From Eonycteris spelaea (lineage: Eukaryota; Chordata; Mammalia; Chiroptera; Pteropodidae): DNA of 64,000 bases. Made by a program: the position numbers and the translations under genes. The stretch covers positions 1 to 64,000 of the forward strand of contig PUFA01000535.1 of the NCBI GenBank assembly GCA_003508835.1, read 5' to 3'. Below, piece by piece: positions 1-10,103 of the stretch. The notes below the pieces were generated by a model. The model was not told the origin of the DNA and did not search any database. It saw only the letters and a list, made by a program, of their open reading frames with translations. Position 1 is the stretch's first letter. Each line of letters begins with the position of its first letter.

Positions 1-2639
1 TAAAGCCACTACCGTTGGCCTACTGGGTATTCTGCACTGATTCTCAGGTTTTCCACTAACTAATTGCATTAGGCCTTGGACAAAGTAATTAATGTTTATA
101 AACCTTGGTTTCTTTCATCTGCAAAGTGGTGTTAAAATAAAAGTAACCTACATCGTTAAGGTCATTGTGAAGATTCAGTACGATAATCCAATGTAACCTG
201 TTTAACTTGTTTGCAGCAGAGCCCATATTGGAAACTAATAAGGGAATGCACTAAGGAAATTGCGAATGAGGACAATATGGAAAATAGCTTTGAAGGTCAT
301 ACCACTGAATTTGGATTTGCTATATTTGCATGAACTTTAAACATTCTAAGCACTTGAATAAGAGAAAATGATGTTTGAAAATTGATTTACTTTCTATTTG
401 TATGGGCCTGAAAGGATGGAACAGAAGGTAGAAAAATAATTTGTTGTTTGCACTTTTGCACGAAGACCTACACTTATGTGATGGCTATATAAAACAAAAA
501 ATGGAGGACATCCAGACATTACTGTAAATAGGTACTAATGTTTTCGAATAGCAAGGTGCCCATTTGACTCCTGAACTGATTATTGGGGAGCACCATCTTC
601 AAACTACTCACCTCAGATGGTGAAACACAGAGGAAAAGAAATAGAAAGGTGAAGGAAAGGCAGATATCAGTCTCAGGTCTTTAAGACTTGCCTATTTACT
701 CAGTTTATTCAATGCTAACACTAAGATTGTCGGAGGCTTAGTGAAGAACTGGATAAATGTGTAACACATCAACTGAAGTTTAATAAGACTTGATTACTTA
801 AGCTGGAGGGAAGGTTCAGAAAAATGCCCAATGTAGTTTCTTGTTGATCCTGAATATTTTTTTTTTCTCTTGTCACTCTCAGATTCCTCCCTTGCCTGTA
901 AATCCCAACTGTGAACTAAATAGGTAATTGCTCACAAAGGGAACTACAAGAAAATCTGAAATTCACTTAAAACTTTAACTGTTAGTCAAGAAAATAGATT
1001 GTTTTCCTCAAGGAAGTAGCATTCTTTATAAAATTATAATTTCTTAAGCATACATTCTGACCAGAGCAGACAGGGTGAATTTAAGACTCATTCCTTCCTG
1101 ACACCAATCATCTCCAATGTTATTTTTTCACTTTAAAACCAAGTAATACTTTAGCTTTTCTTAGACAAGAGCGCCAGTTTTGTAATGTTTAATTGGCAGC
1201 TTAAAAGTTTTCCTCAGGAACTTTATCACTGCTTCCCCTGATCAACTAATTAAAATAAAGCTCAAGAAAGGCAAGCTTTCCACATTTGGGCTCCCAAGAG
1301 AAGACAACCAGAGACCGGGTGTTTCTGTCCCTGCTAACCTTCCTGACTTCAGGGGATTGGAGCTGATTAGTTATATTTGTGCTACTAGTATACCTATTTT
1401 CAACAGAAAGTCTATTAATCCTGAAAGCACCATGGGTCTTGATTTTATCAAACTAATTTCTTCGAGTAAAATAAATTCTAGAAATATTAAGTACTCTTAC
1501 ATGACACAGAGAAAGATTGAACTACGCAACAGAAAAAGAACGCTTGATTTTGTTGAAAGGATTAGAACCTTTAAAACAAAAGATTTAGAACTTAATAAAA
1601 GGTCTCCTCGCAAATGCACTTTTTATTTAATCACTTTTTTGGCTGTTGTACATTTACAATATATTCAAGTGTAAACCAGATTACCAAGACAATGAACACA
1701 TTCACAATTCATAGACTGTCATATCCATGAAAAAAAAAAAAACCTCCTTTTGCAATAATAAAAAGGAACAGTCTTTGCATCATTTCTGAATTCCGTAAGG
1801 AAGAACTCTTAGAGTTTGCTTTCTGATGTCCTAAAAACAAACAAAGAAACAAACAAACAATAACACCTTATTAATTTAGACCACTGGGAAACTACATCTC
1901 TTCATTATTTTAGTTTTACAAATTCTGCCCCAAATAGGGTTTTCTTTTTAAGAATTAAATACAGAACCCTGCTATGTGAACATACTAACACCAGATGGCA
2001 GTTGTATGCCACAGCTCCCAAGGTTTGCGCCATAGGGTGTAAACTGAGACTTGTTTGATTGCGATAGGAGATATTCTTTTGCATCTTGTTCATATCAAAA
2101 GCATATTATAAACTCAAATAATAACTAAATCCTAAAGTATTTATTTTATAGCAACTGTCAAATAACTGAATACCAGGATGCATTTTTATTTACCATCTCT
2201 AAAAGTTAGCATACAACATACTTATCCCAACCGTATAGCAGATTTGGTTAGAATGCTAATCTTCATAGTTATTATCACTTGCACTAAATGCTCTTCCTGA
2301 TTTTTTTATCTTCAATTTAATCTTGTTTTTCACCCTCCCATTGGCTTAGTTGAGCATGATACAGCTAGCCACCCTGCCTAGTTATCCCAACTAATTAAAG
2401 GAATATATTTCTTGTTGTCTCTTTCTTTCTCCCTGCAGCTTTCGGGTTCTCCCTTTTTGTTCTCCCTTTCTTCCTCTTCACTTAGGAAATATAATTTGCC
2501 TCCACAATTCCTAGAAGGTTTCTCTTCATGTTTGCCCCTGATTTTTTTATTTAGTTTTATTTTTTGTTGTTGAGCAGATTTACTCTACTCTATTGCTGGA
2601 GCCTAATGAAGCTTAGGAAAGATAGCAATTAAAATATTC
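1..2639. other. Unique noncoding DNA with one MIR fragment
   Basis: AT-rich sequence with no recognisable gene. Apart from the MIR fragment at about 60-195, I see only homopolymer runs (for example the A-run near 1730) and ordinary unique DNA. An open frame of 105 codons at 1357-1674 begins at TTG rather than ATG, has a Lys/Ile/Asn-rich composition typical of AT-rich noncoding DNA, and resembles no family I know. Confidence 0.6.
60..195 (+). repeat. MIR SINE fragment
   Basis: The order of words matches the 3' half of the MIR consensus: a 'ttggacaaagtaatta' stretch, then 'tttctttcatctgcaaagtgg', then a 'gttaaggtcattgtgaag' segment. This corresponds to the consensus 'cctcatctgtaaaatgggg' and 'ggttgttgtgaggatt' words. 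It is heavily diverged, as expected for an ancient mammalian SINE. Confidence 0.6.
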
Positions 2640-3560
2640 CCAAACAATCCAATTCAAAAAATAGACAAAGAATTTGAATAGATTATTTTCCAATGAAATA
2701 TATCAATGGCAATGAGCACATGAAAAGATGTTCAACATCATTTAGTCATTAGAGAAATGCAAATTAAAATCACAGCGATATCACTTCACATGCATTAGGA
2801 TGACTACAATTTAAAAAAATGAAAAAAAAAAGTTTTGACAAGGATGTGGAGAAATTGGAACTCTCGTGCATTGCTGGGGGAATATAAAAGAGTACGAATA
2901 CTATAGAAAATAGTCTTATTCTTCAAAAATTTAAACTCAGAATTATCCTATGATTCAACAATTTCTCTTCTAGGTATATACCCTCAAAAGTTAAAAGCAG
3001 GACTCAGACGCTTATAACGCATGTTCATAGAAGCATTATTCACATAGCCAAAAGGTGAAACATATACATATACATAATACATATACATATACTATACATA
3101 TACTATACATATACATACATACATACATATATATATATATATATTATGTGTAATTGAGCAATAAAAGACATGCAATTCTGATAAACACTACAACATGGAT
3201 GAATCTTGAAGACATTATGCTAAGTAAAATAAGCCAGACACAAAAAGACAAATACTGTATGATCCAACTTATATAAGGTACCTAGAGTAGTCAAGTTAAT
3301 AAGACAGCAAGTACAATGGTGGTTTCTAAGGGCTGGGAGGAGGAAGAATAGGGTGTTACTGTTTAATTGGTGTAGAGTTTCAGTTTGTGGAGATGAAAAA
3401 TTCAGAAATGGATGGTGGTAATGGTTGTATAACAATGTGAATGTACATAATGCCACAGAACTGTACACTTACAAATGGTTACAGTAGTAATCATTGTATT
3501 TATGTTATAATGTAAATTTTATGTAATGTTTACCAAAATAAAATAAAAACCTTTTAAAAA
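2640..3560 (+). mobile_element. Old L1 (L1M-type) 3' end, 5'-truncated
   Basis: The segment runs from degenerate ORF2 C-terminal coding sequence (2650-3050, with words such as 'acatgaaaagatgttcaacatc' and 'atgcaaattaaaatcaca') into a 3' UTR with 'gccagacacaaaaagacaaat' near 3233. It ends in an A-rich tail with AATAAAA near 3537-3546. Many stops and indels break the frame, so it is a dead, old copy. A TA/CA simple repeat has expanded inside it at 3060-3145. A short open frame on the opposite strand (3220-3468) is only a shadow of this repeat. Confidence 0.85.
3060..3145. repeat. (CATATA)n / (CATA)n / (TA)n microsatellite inside L1
   Basis: About 85 bp of alternating 'catata', 'acatacat' and 'atatat' units. 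It lies where L1 ORF2 normally reads 'gtacatatatacaatgg', so it probably grew from that seed. Confidence 0.85.
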
Positions 3561-3923
3561 TGTGTCCATAGGTTGCTTGCCGATAATGAGAGCCTAAATA
3601 AAAATTATTTCAATTGAAAAGATAATATCTCATCAAGCAGGAAATTCTGAATAAAAGAAAAAACAAAAAATTTTTCTGGCTGTGTCATAATCCACTCATT
3701 AAGAAATTGTGATAATTCGACTCAAGTTAGCCAGCCCAATGTTGACATTTAAGTGTCTAGCAAACCAATTCTTCTCATCAATGTAAACAAAAGGCAGAAT
3801 TAATCAATTTAAGAGAAAAAGCAATTTAAAAGTTCTTTAGTACATTTATGGTCTACATAGAAATGAATGTTACTAAGTATAAGTTATTGCCCTAGAGTTG
3901 AACTTTCCACAAACAAGTGTTTG
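3561..3923. other. Unique noncoding DNA
   Basis: AT-rich sequence between the L1M tail and the LTR-B copy. I see no recognisable gene, repeat or structured element. Confidence 0.5.
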
Positions 3924-4459
3924 TGTAACTGCATAAATGTTCACTTCTTTAAAATGACTTCATCTCTTCTCTTTCTCCTTGTTTCAGACTGGCCTCAGGC
4001 TCACTAGCTTCTTTTTTTCCTTATCTTTCTGCATACTGCAAGACCAATCCCTTAATCATTAAGCCCTTAGGTCAGCATCAAACAGTCCTAGGAACAAGCC
4101 TCAGGTCTGTTGACCACAGAAACAGAGTTTCGGTCAAACTAAAGATAGCATCTTGCAGCTCTGCACTAATGAAAGCAGAAGCACCCTACCAGCATCCCCT
4201 TGAAACCAGACAGAATGACACCATGACCCACTGACATCAGGACCTGATGATACCCTAGCCCCGACCAATCAGTAGAGCCCAGAACCCAAACTCCCTTAGC
4301 TACTAATGAGTTTTCCCCTAAATAACCTATCCCCTAGAGGCCACTGAGGAAGCAGGCTTTTGAGCCATAGCTCACCTGTGTCTTTGGGACTTGTAGCTCT
4401 CTAATAAAACTTACTTTTTTGTTGCAAAAACTGCATGAATTTTTTCTTTGGCTTAAACA
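3924..4459 (+). repeat. Solo LTR-like element (LTR-B), plus copy
   Basis: This roughly 0.5-kb segment is matched, in reverse complement, by 11523-13442 once the L1 inserted there is removed. It has the layout of a class I retroviral LTR. There is a TG start (TGTAAC), a CCAAT box ('gaccaatcag', about 4263-4272) and an AT-rich TATA-like word ('cctaaataacc', about 4317-4327). A poly(A) signal follows ('ctaataaaac', about 4402-4411), then a T-rich stretch. I could not find matching 4-6 bp target duplications, so the ends are approximate. The family name is not known to me. No internal retroviral sequence adjoins it, so it is probably a solo LTR. Confidence 0.7.
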
Positions 4460-4737
4460 CCCACAGACAGGGGATGCTGCCCCCCTTTTTTTGTCCCAAT
4501 AACGGTTGCTCACTCTGTAATATAACTTTGTTTATACTGCTTGCTCTTGTCATTTATCTGAAACATTTTTGTTTGTTGTTTCTCTGGCATGATGGAATAT
4601 CTTTTACTTCTCTGAAAAATCGTCTAACCATCCTGTAGCCAAAGTATCTTCTTCCTTTGTCTCAACTTCTCCAGCCCATTTCCCAGGCAGAGGAAAGAAC
4701 CTAAATTATTTTTGCATCAGTAGTATTACATTAATAT
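4460..4737. other. Unique noncoding DNA
   Basis: T-rich sequence downstream of LTR-B. An open frame crosses it (4435-4638) but starts inside the LTR and has no recognisable domain. No feature is supported. Confidence 0.45.
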
Positions 4738-4990
4738 TGCCTACCATTGACTGGGCACCTGGTTTGTGAAACAACTGTGCTAGTTAGTGCTCTTGCTATG
4801 TTTTTCTAATTCTAAAAACCGTGAGAGATAGGCACTGGTATCTCTGTTTTAGAGATTGGAAAACTGAGGCAATAGCAGTTATGTGTTTTTATTAAGGCCA
4901 CCCAGCTATTAAGTGGTTCAGTCAGGTTTCAAACAGAAGTCTTTCCTTATTAAAGCTTGTGTGTAGCCTTTCTGATACTGTGCTATCTTT
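4738..4990 (-). repeat. MIR SINE, reverse orientation
   Basis: It reads as the reverse complement of MIR: 'tgggcacctggtttgtgaa', 'gtgctagttagtgctcttgc', 'gagagataggcactggtat', 'ggaaaactgaggcaatagc' and 'ccacccagctattaagtgg' appear in the expected order. It is nearly full length but old and diverged. Confidence 0.8.
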
Positions 4991-5751
4991 AAAACACTGG
5001 TTTGACACAATCAGACAAAGTATATGAGGGTTTATATTTGTCTTGGAGGAACAGAAAGATGCATTTCTTCTAAAAGAATGTATAATTTGAGCTTTTCCTT
5101 TCAAGTGGCCTTGCTTTTAGTCTGATTTAGTGCAGTTTGACTGAAAGCCTCATAGCTCAAAGGTCCCTCTACATCTGTAATCTTTAGTTCTCAGGTTAAT
5201 GTTAGCGTGTCTCAGAGGACAGCCTTCTTCCTGATGACCTTGGCAGGAAAAGAAGTTAACCCCCTCATTAACTCAGTCTGTACACACCAAAAACACAAGA
5301 AAACCTCAGTTTTTGCTTAAAATTTCTTTAGGTAAATCCCTGGCGTCCGGCCAAAGCAGTTTACAGGGTAAAGCAAAAGTCTTCTGTGGATGCAAAGAAG
5401 AAAAGTTTCCAGGAAACCAGAGATCTCACAGGTTACCCTCAGTCCTGCTGTCCATAAACAAGCAAAGGAATCAAGAACAGATAAGGGACAAGCAGATAAG
5501 GGAATTTCCAGTATGGTCTAACTAAAACAAACTAACAAAAAGAAGAAGATGCTTACAGAAAAACAACAACAACAATAACAACAACCTTTGGATATCCAAA
5601 GGGCTAGCCTTTGTGGCAATCATGAAGGAGGATGAAGGAGGTTGTTTTTTTTTTTTTTTCTTTCATTCCCTTTGCATTCACCTCTCTTCCCATCATGCTA
5701 CTCCTCCATCCCAAGTAGTCTCAGACCTAATATATACCTTTTGAAATATAC
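4991..5751. other. Unique noncoding DNA up to the ERV-A insertion site
   Basis: No gene is recognised. There is an A/C-rich '(aac)n'-like tract near 5561-5585 and a T run at about 5645-5660. The last four bases (ATAC, 5748-5751) are the left target-site duplication of the ERV-A provirus. Confidence 0.5.
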
Positions 5752-5956
5752 TGTGGTGGCTGAAAAATTGACTCTTACTGGAAATTACTGTTTGACTATT
5801 GCTATGGGCACGTAGGCCTTTGATTATAGGAACACATTCTAAACAAGCTTTCTGCTACTGTAACCCCACTTACACACCTGACCTGTGAGTTGACAGGTAG
5901 TGAATAGAAGAAAGATAGCCCTTTGTGTTTAGACAGAATGAAGAATGGGATTTTGG

Positions 5957-5966
5957 GCTTAAAAAC
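5957..5966 (+). promoter_or_regulatory. TATA-like box of the ERV-A 5' LTR
   Basis: The 'cttaaaaa' word sits about 75 bp before the poly(A) signal and is kept in all five LTR copies in the window. That position and conservation support a core promoter. Activity cannot be judged from sequence. Confidence 0.5.
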
Positions 5967-6034
5967 CCTGTACCTCTACATTTCGGGGCTGCTTAATTTG
6001 GGGTCTGCCTACCACTGGCAGACCCAGCTGGCTG

Positions 6035-6040
6035 AATAAA
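6035..6040 (+). promoter_or_regulatory. AATAAA polyadenylation signal, 5' LTR
   Basis: The context 'ctgaataaagag' is also present in the 3' LTR at 10386-10391. Confidence 0.75.
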
Positions 6041-6109
6041 GAGTGTGTTCCTATAACTCACTGAGTTCTGGTGGTCCATGTGTCTTCAGGGTCTGGCGGC
6101 TATAACATT

Positions 6110-6127
6110 TGGAGGACCCAGTGAGAT
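6110..6127 (+). other. Candidate tRNA primer-binding site of ERV-A
   Basis: It follows the LTR end by two bases and begins TGGAGGACCCAGTGAGA. The TGG start, position and length fit a primer-binding site. It is not the usual proline-type site of many gammaretroviruses (which begins TGGGGGCTCG). The TGGAGG start suggests a threonine-type site, but that assignment is from memory and the site has mutated. Confidence 0.55.
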
Positions 6128-6595
6128 CTCAGGGAGGGGCCCTGGTATCTAAGACTGGACCGGCCTTTGAAGCGATTGCTGTCCCTGTTACAGATTCAAA
6201 GGGGAGGCCAACCTGTGACATTCCAGGGCCCTTGAATGCCATGACGGGGTTAATGCAATCATCAAGAACACAACTTTTAGGACACGCTCTTTGTTCCTGG
6301 TCCCGATGGGAACTGGAATCTCCGAGGCCTCGGCGTCTGGATAAAAGGTACCTTCCTGGTTCTGTTGACTGGCCATTGGGGGTCCGTGGAGAGACTGGAT
6401 ACAGTCATATATCCCAGACCATGGCCAGGCCATGGGACACCGCCTCCTGTGCCCTGTTGGTGGGTTTTGTTTTTTTGTCTCTGGTCCTGTCTAGGTTGTA
6501 GGTGGCAGATTTATCTGGGTCCACCTGCACCTCGGTAATTGTTCTTGTCTGAGTGTCTGTTTTGTGTTTTCTGTTTTGTGTTTTCTGTGCAAGCG
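6128..6595 (+). other. ERV-A leader (packaging/untranslated region)
   Basis: This GC-richer stretch lies between the primer-binding site and the first gag codons, where gammaretroviruses carry the splice donor and packaging signal. Open frames here on both strands (for example 6109-6501) show no family resemblance. No specific packaging hairpin can be asserted. Confidence 0.55.
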
Positions 6596-7186
6596 ATGGG
6601 GGGGAAAGCCCGAGTTTACAGAAAACACCCTTGGGGTGTCTCCTGCGACATTTCAAAGAAGGGTTTGTAGAAGGAGCTAACTATGGTATAAAGTTTTCTC
6701 CAGGCAGACTAAGAACATTGTGTAAAGTTGAGTGGCTGTCTTTTGATGTAAACTGGTCTCCGGAGGGCTCTTTTGACAAGGGTTTGGTGAGGAATGTTTG
6801 GAAGGTTATCACAGGAGACCCGGGACATCATGATCAGTTTCGCTACATTGACCAAAGGTTAAACCTTGTTCAGAACCCTGCTCCTTGGTTCCGCTGGTGT
6901 GCCCTTTCTCTGAGGGAGCAGGTTTTAGTTGTGGGCACCCCAAAACATTCAGCAACTGAATTACCTCGACAGTGCAGTCCCTCAGTCCTCCAATCTCCAC
7001 CGGAGGACAGTGACCTTCCCCACCTATAATCCAGGACAACAGAGGCCAAATAGCACCGCCTTACTCCTCAGATGGCCAGCAGGTAACCCTATGGGCCCTC
7101 GCTCCTGCTCCGGGTGGGCATCAGCCGATACCACCACCCCGGCCATCCTCCCTTGGGAGAAGCACCACCCAGGGGCAGCACACTGA
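6596..7186 (+). pseudogene. gag: ERV-A gag, matrix region (broken)
   Basis: A Met-Gly start at 6596 would suit a myristoylated matrix protein. It is in a different frame from the main matrix-like frame, so at least one frameshift follows. The frame ending at 7029 has matrix-domain signatures: a Cys-x-x-x-Trp segment with 'FDVNW', then 'GHHDQFRYI', then 'PAPWFRW'. These parallel the 'FNVGW', 'GHPDQ' and 'PPPWV' words of gammaretroviral matrix. From about 6929 to 7186 a second frame covers the proline-rich linker between matrix and capsid. Matrix normally binds the inner plasma membrane during assembly. This copy cannot make an intact Gag. Confidence 0.85.
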
Positions 7187-7810
7187 CAGGCCCTTTATGG
7201 TTTACGTGCCTTTCTCGACTAGTGACCTGTACAACTGGAAGGCACAGAATCCACCTTTCTCTGAGAAACCCCAGGCATTAATGGGACTCTTAGAAAGTGT
7301 CTTTCAGACTCACTGCCCCACCTGGGATGATTGCCAACAGCTTTTAATTACCCCTTGACCTCAGAAGAACGTGGATGCATTCACTGAAACACAAAAGATA
7401 CTGTGGGAGGGAGGAGAGTTGAGGAAGCAGGGGAACAGATTGAGGAGGAATTTCCCTCCACCCCCCAGACTGGGGACACAATTCTCAGGCAGGGAGAATG
7501 GCATTAGATCGGTACCACCAGATTCTAATTGGGGAATTAGGATGGCTGCTCGCCAGCCAACTAACCTTTCTAAGGTAACTGAAGTTATACAGGGAGGGAC
7601 CTCAGGAATCCCCTGGAGCGTCTCTTGAACGAGGTACCGGTATACACCCCCATTGATCCTGAGGCCCCTGAGAACCAGCAGGAAATTAATATAGCCTTTG
7701 CTACTCAGGCAGCCCCTAATATCCGAAAAATTAGAAGGTTTTGCAAGGATGAACCTGTCCCAACTTGTTGAGATAGCCCAGAAGGTGTTCAACAACAGGG
7801 AGCACCAGAT
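7187..7810 (+). pseudogene. gag: ERV-A gag, capsid region (broken, 3' truncated)
   Basis: From about 7191 one frame reads capsid N-domain words '[11 protein letters not shown]' and then '[10 protein letters not shown]', which are strong gammaretroviral capsid hallmarks. A TGA stop interrupts at 7356-7358. The same frame reopens at 7371-7628 and again from 7698. There a capsid C-domain motif ('LEGFARMNLSQLVEIA', ending near the NNRE residues at about 7800) is the last Gag sequence. The major homology region and everything beyond it, including the nucleocapsid zinc knuckle, are degraded or missing. Capsid would form the shell of the particle; here it is dead. Confidence 0.88.
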
Positions 7811-8450
7811 GACCCCAAACGTATGGCTAAAATCCAAAGCTACTGTCATCAACCCAGCCAATCTGTTGCCAGACTCAGACCCCGAGACCCCCGTTCATGA
7901 CTGCACAGATTTCACAGATGCTGTGTATTCCTTGCAGGCCAGACCTCAAAGACTCCCCTCTGCCTGAGGCCGATGAAGTTCTGTTCACGGATGGGAGCAG
8001 CTTCATGCAGGAAGGAAGGAGGTATGCTGGGGCAGGGTCGTAACTCTAACTGGCACTATCTGGTCACAAGCTCTTCCCCATAGGACTTCTGCTCAAAAGG
8101 CAGAACTCATGCCTTCACTGAGGCACTAAGATGGGGAAAGGATAAGGCAGTCACAATATACACTGACAGCCGATACGCCTTTGCCACTGCACATGTACAC
8201 GGAGCCATCTACAAGGAAAGAGGGCTTCTGACTTCAGCTGAAAGGACATTAAGAACAAAAGAGAGATCTTAGCCTTACTTGAAGCCATATGGATGCCTAA
8301 GGCTCTGGCTATTGTTCTTTGTAAAGGGCATCAAAAAGGAAATAGTCCTGAGGCTGAGGGAAACCAACGAGCAGATGCAGAGGCAAGAGCAGGCCACAAG
8401 GCCAGTGGGGCCCCCACCACATCTACTGACTGTTGTCCCTTACCCAGAAC
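7802..8450 (+). pseudogene. pol: ERV-A pol, RT connection and RNase H remnant
   Basis: Directly after the capsid C-domain the same open frame (7698-7967) continues into a pol-like segment with 'NPANLLPD' and a following 'HDC' motif. These mark the end of the RT connection region. Then come RNase H words in shifting frames: FTDGSS near 7986 (carrying the first catalytic Asp), a Gln-Lys-Ala-Glu-Leu segment near 8100, and DSRYAFA near 8167 (a further catalytic Asp). A Lys-Gly-His segment near 8320 lies towards the end of the domain. RNase H degrades the RNA strand of RNA-DNA hybrids in reverse transcription. Protease and the polymerase fingers and palm are absent, so this enzyme could not function. 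Confidence 0.87.
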
Positions 8451-9178
8451 TGCCTCTGTTTCAAGATAAGGGAGCCACTAGGAACCAACAGGGTTGGTGG
8501 ACGACCCCAGATGGAAAAATCGGCTCTCACGGGCCCTTGGAAGGACTCTCCTCCACCAACTACACCAGACCACACACCTAGGGCGAACTAAGATGCTCCA
8601 GAAGGGAGAAGAACCACAGAGGAGATTGCCTCACGATGCCCGGCTTGTGCCCAAGTTAATCCAAAGAAGGGGAAGATAGAAGAACCTAGGCATAGAGAAA
8701 GAGGAACTTATCCGGGGGACCACTGGGATCGATTTCACTGAGGTAACCCCGACTATGGGGAGCTACAAATATTTTCTTGTTTTTACAGACACCTTTTCAA
8801 GATGTGTACAGGCCTTCCCTACCAAGAAAGAGACTTCCTTAAAAGTTACTAAGACACTACTACAAGAAATCCTCCCTTGTCTCCCCAGAACTTTAGGGTC
8901 GGATGACAGGCCAGCCTTCATAGCAAAGGTATTGCAGCAATTGGCTAGCCTACTGGCCCCAAAGTTTGGGCCAAGTAGAGTGAATGAATCGGACCCTAAA
9001 AGAGACATTAATCAAGTTAGGATTAGAAACTGGTGGGACCTGGGTAGAACTTCTCCCCTTTGTTCTTCTCCGAGCAAGTGTACTTTCTATATTAATGGAT
9101 TCACCCCATTTGAAATTTTCTTTGGAAAACTCCCACCTGTAGAATAGAAGATGAGAAAAAAGGCAGAACTGCATAACC
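8451..9178 (+). pseudogene. pol: ERV-A pol, integrase zinc and catalytic core remnant
   Basis: A His...His zinc-domain remnant ('LHQLHQTTHLG', about 8552-8584) precedes a Cys-x-x-Cys pair near 8635-8650. The core follows with 'GIDFTEV' near 8727 and an open frame at 8755-9147. Within it lies the first catalytic Asp in 'FTDT', and the second in a GSDD word where the family has G-T-D-N. The third acidic residue (in a 'LKETL' word near 9000) is present but in a different frame, because a frameshift and a small deletion separate it. The core ends with 'GFTPFEI'. Integrase inserts viral cDNA into the chromosome; this copy is clearly inactive. Confidence 0.88.
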
Positions 9179-9490
9179 TTGTCTTACTTGAGTCTTTACA
9201 GGCCCTTCAAAATGTACAGAAGGAGATTTGATCCTGAGTTCGTGCTATCAGCTCCAAGGGATGGACTTCCCCACCAGTTTCAGCTTGGGGACTTTGTGTG
9301 GATCCAGAAGTTCACTTCCAAAGGACTAGAACCCAAATGGAAAGGACCCTTCACTGTCTACCTGACAACACCCACTGCAGTTAAAGTAGACAGAATCCCA
9401 TCATGGATTCATCATTCCCATGTAAAGGCAGCACGAGAGTGGACAGCTCAAGAAGACGGGCCCTTAAGACTAAGACTCAAGTGTACATAG
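9179..9490 (+). pseudogene. pol: ERV-A pol, integrase C-terminal domain remnant
   Basis: A 103-codon open frame contains 'FQLGDFVW' and then 'LEPKWKGPFTVYLTTPTAVK', ending with a 'WIHHSHVKAA' word. This is the SH3-like C-terminal domain of gammaretroviral integrase, which contacts DNA. It is the best preserved pol piece and is intact over its length, though cut off from the core by stops. In gammaretroviruses env starts in overlap with this region, which fits the env remnant that follows. Confidence 0.9.
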
Positions 9491-10079
9491 GTATAACCCT
9501 CTGTTTCTTCTTCTTTTCCTCTTTAGCCCAAGCATTTGACCAGCCACAACCAGAACCAGAAAGATAGGACAAGATTGCTGGTTGTGCCTTAACCCCAAAA
9601 CCCCTTACTATGTCGGGGTGGGAACTCCCCTAAACTTAACTGACCCAAACAGGCTTGAATTTCGGGTCAATTCAGTAGCAGAAGTAGTTCTCCAAAATAA
9701 AAAAGGTTTACATTTATTATTCTTAGAACAAGATAGATTATGTATGGCTGTAGGTAAAACCTGTTGCTTCTATGCCAATAACTCTGGAATAATTAGAAAA
9801 AGTTTATGACTAGTGCAGAAAAATTTAGATGCAAGGGAAAGACAAAGACTGGAGTCAAATAACTGGTTTCATGGGATGTTCTATTGGTCACCATGGCTAA
9901 CAACCCTTTTATCTGCTGTAGCTAGACCTGTAATCATCCTCCTCCTCTTGGTAACTTTTGGCCCATGTTTCCTTAATTTCTTGTTTGCATATATAAGAAA
10001 AAGAGTCAATTCTATTAAACTTTTAGTATTACAGAGTAGAGGCTATGAGAAAATTCTGCTTGAAGAATCAAAGATTTGA
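9491..10079 (+). pseudogene. env: ERV-A env, SU remnant joined to TM (broken)
   Basis: A CWLC motif (9577-9588), the surface-subunit CXXC typical of gammaretroviral Env, is followed closely in the same frame by transmembrane-subunit sequence. That sequence has the conserved ectodomain heptad region, in the position of the so-called immunosuppressive segment, and a CX6CC motif. Most of SU and the fusion peptide are missing. A TGA stop at 9807-9809 interrupts, and the same frame resumes to a stop at 10077-10079. It encodes a 'NNWF' to 'SPWLTT' stretch and a hydrophobic membrane span of about 25 residues. Env would mediate receptor binding and fusion; without SU and with the stop, this copy cannot. 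Confidence 0.88.
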
Positions 10080-10094
10080 TTGTCTGCTAAGGCC

Positions 10095-10103
10095 AGTGGG
10101 GAA
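10095..10103 (+). other. Degenerate polypurine tract before the 3' LTR
   Basis: The purine-rich AGTGGGGAA ends directly at the 3' LTR start, the place of the plus-strand primer. One T interrupts it, consistent with decay. Confidence 0.65.

Larger units (their letters stand above)
5752..6107 (+). repeat. ERV-A 5' LTR (subtype A1)
   Basis: The LTR starts TGTGGTGGCTG and ends ...CTATAACA, 356 bp. U3 carries a TGACTC word at 5769-5774, one mismatch from an AP-1 site. A TATA-like 'gcttaaaaac' lies at 5957-5966, and the poly(A) signal AATAAA at 6035-6040 sets the end of R. The TG...CA termini and the adjoining ATAC duplication fix the ends. The same family occurs as solo copies at 11830-12147, 12271-12633 and 17171-17512. 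Confidence 0.95.

Noticed and set aside
1357..1674. 105-codon open frame as a possible gene
   Set aside because: It starts at TTG, is AT-driven in composition, has no recognisable motif, and no splice or promoter context.
6109..6501. 130-codon frame in the ERV-A leader as a coding gene
   Set aside because: It begins at the primer-binding site without an ATG, overlaps the expected untranslated leader, and resembles no retroviral accessory protein.
7361..7861. 166-codon minus-strand frame, the longest in the window
   Set aside because: It is antisense to clear capsid sequence, so it is a shadow frame.
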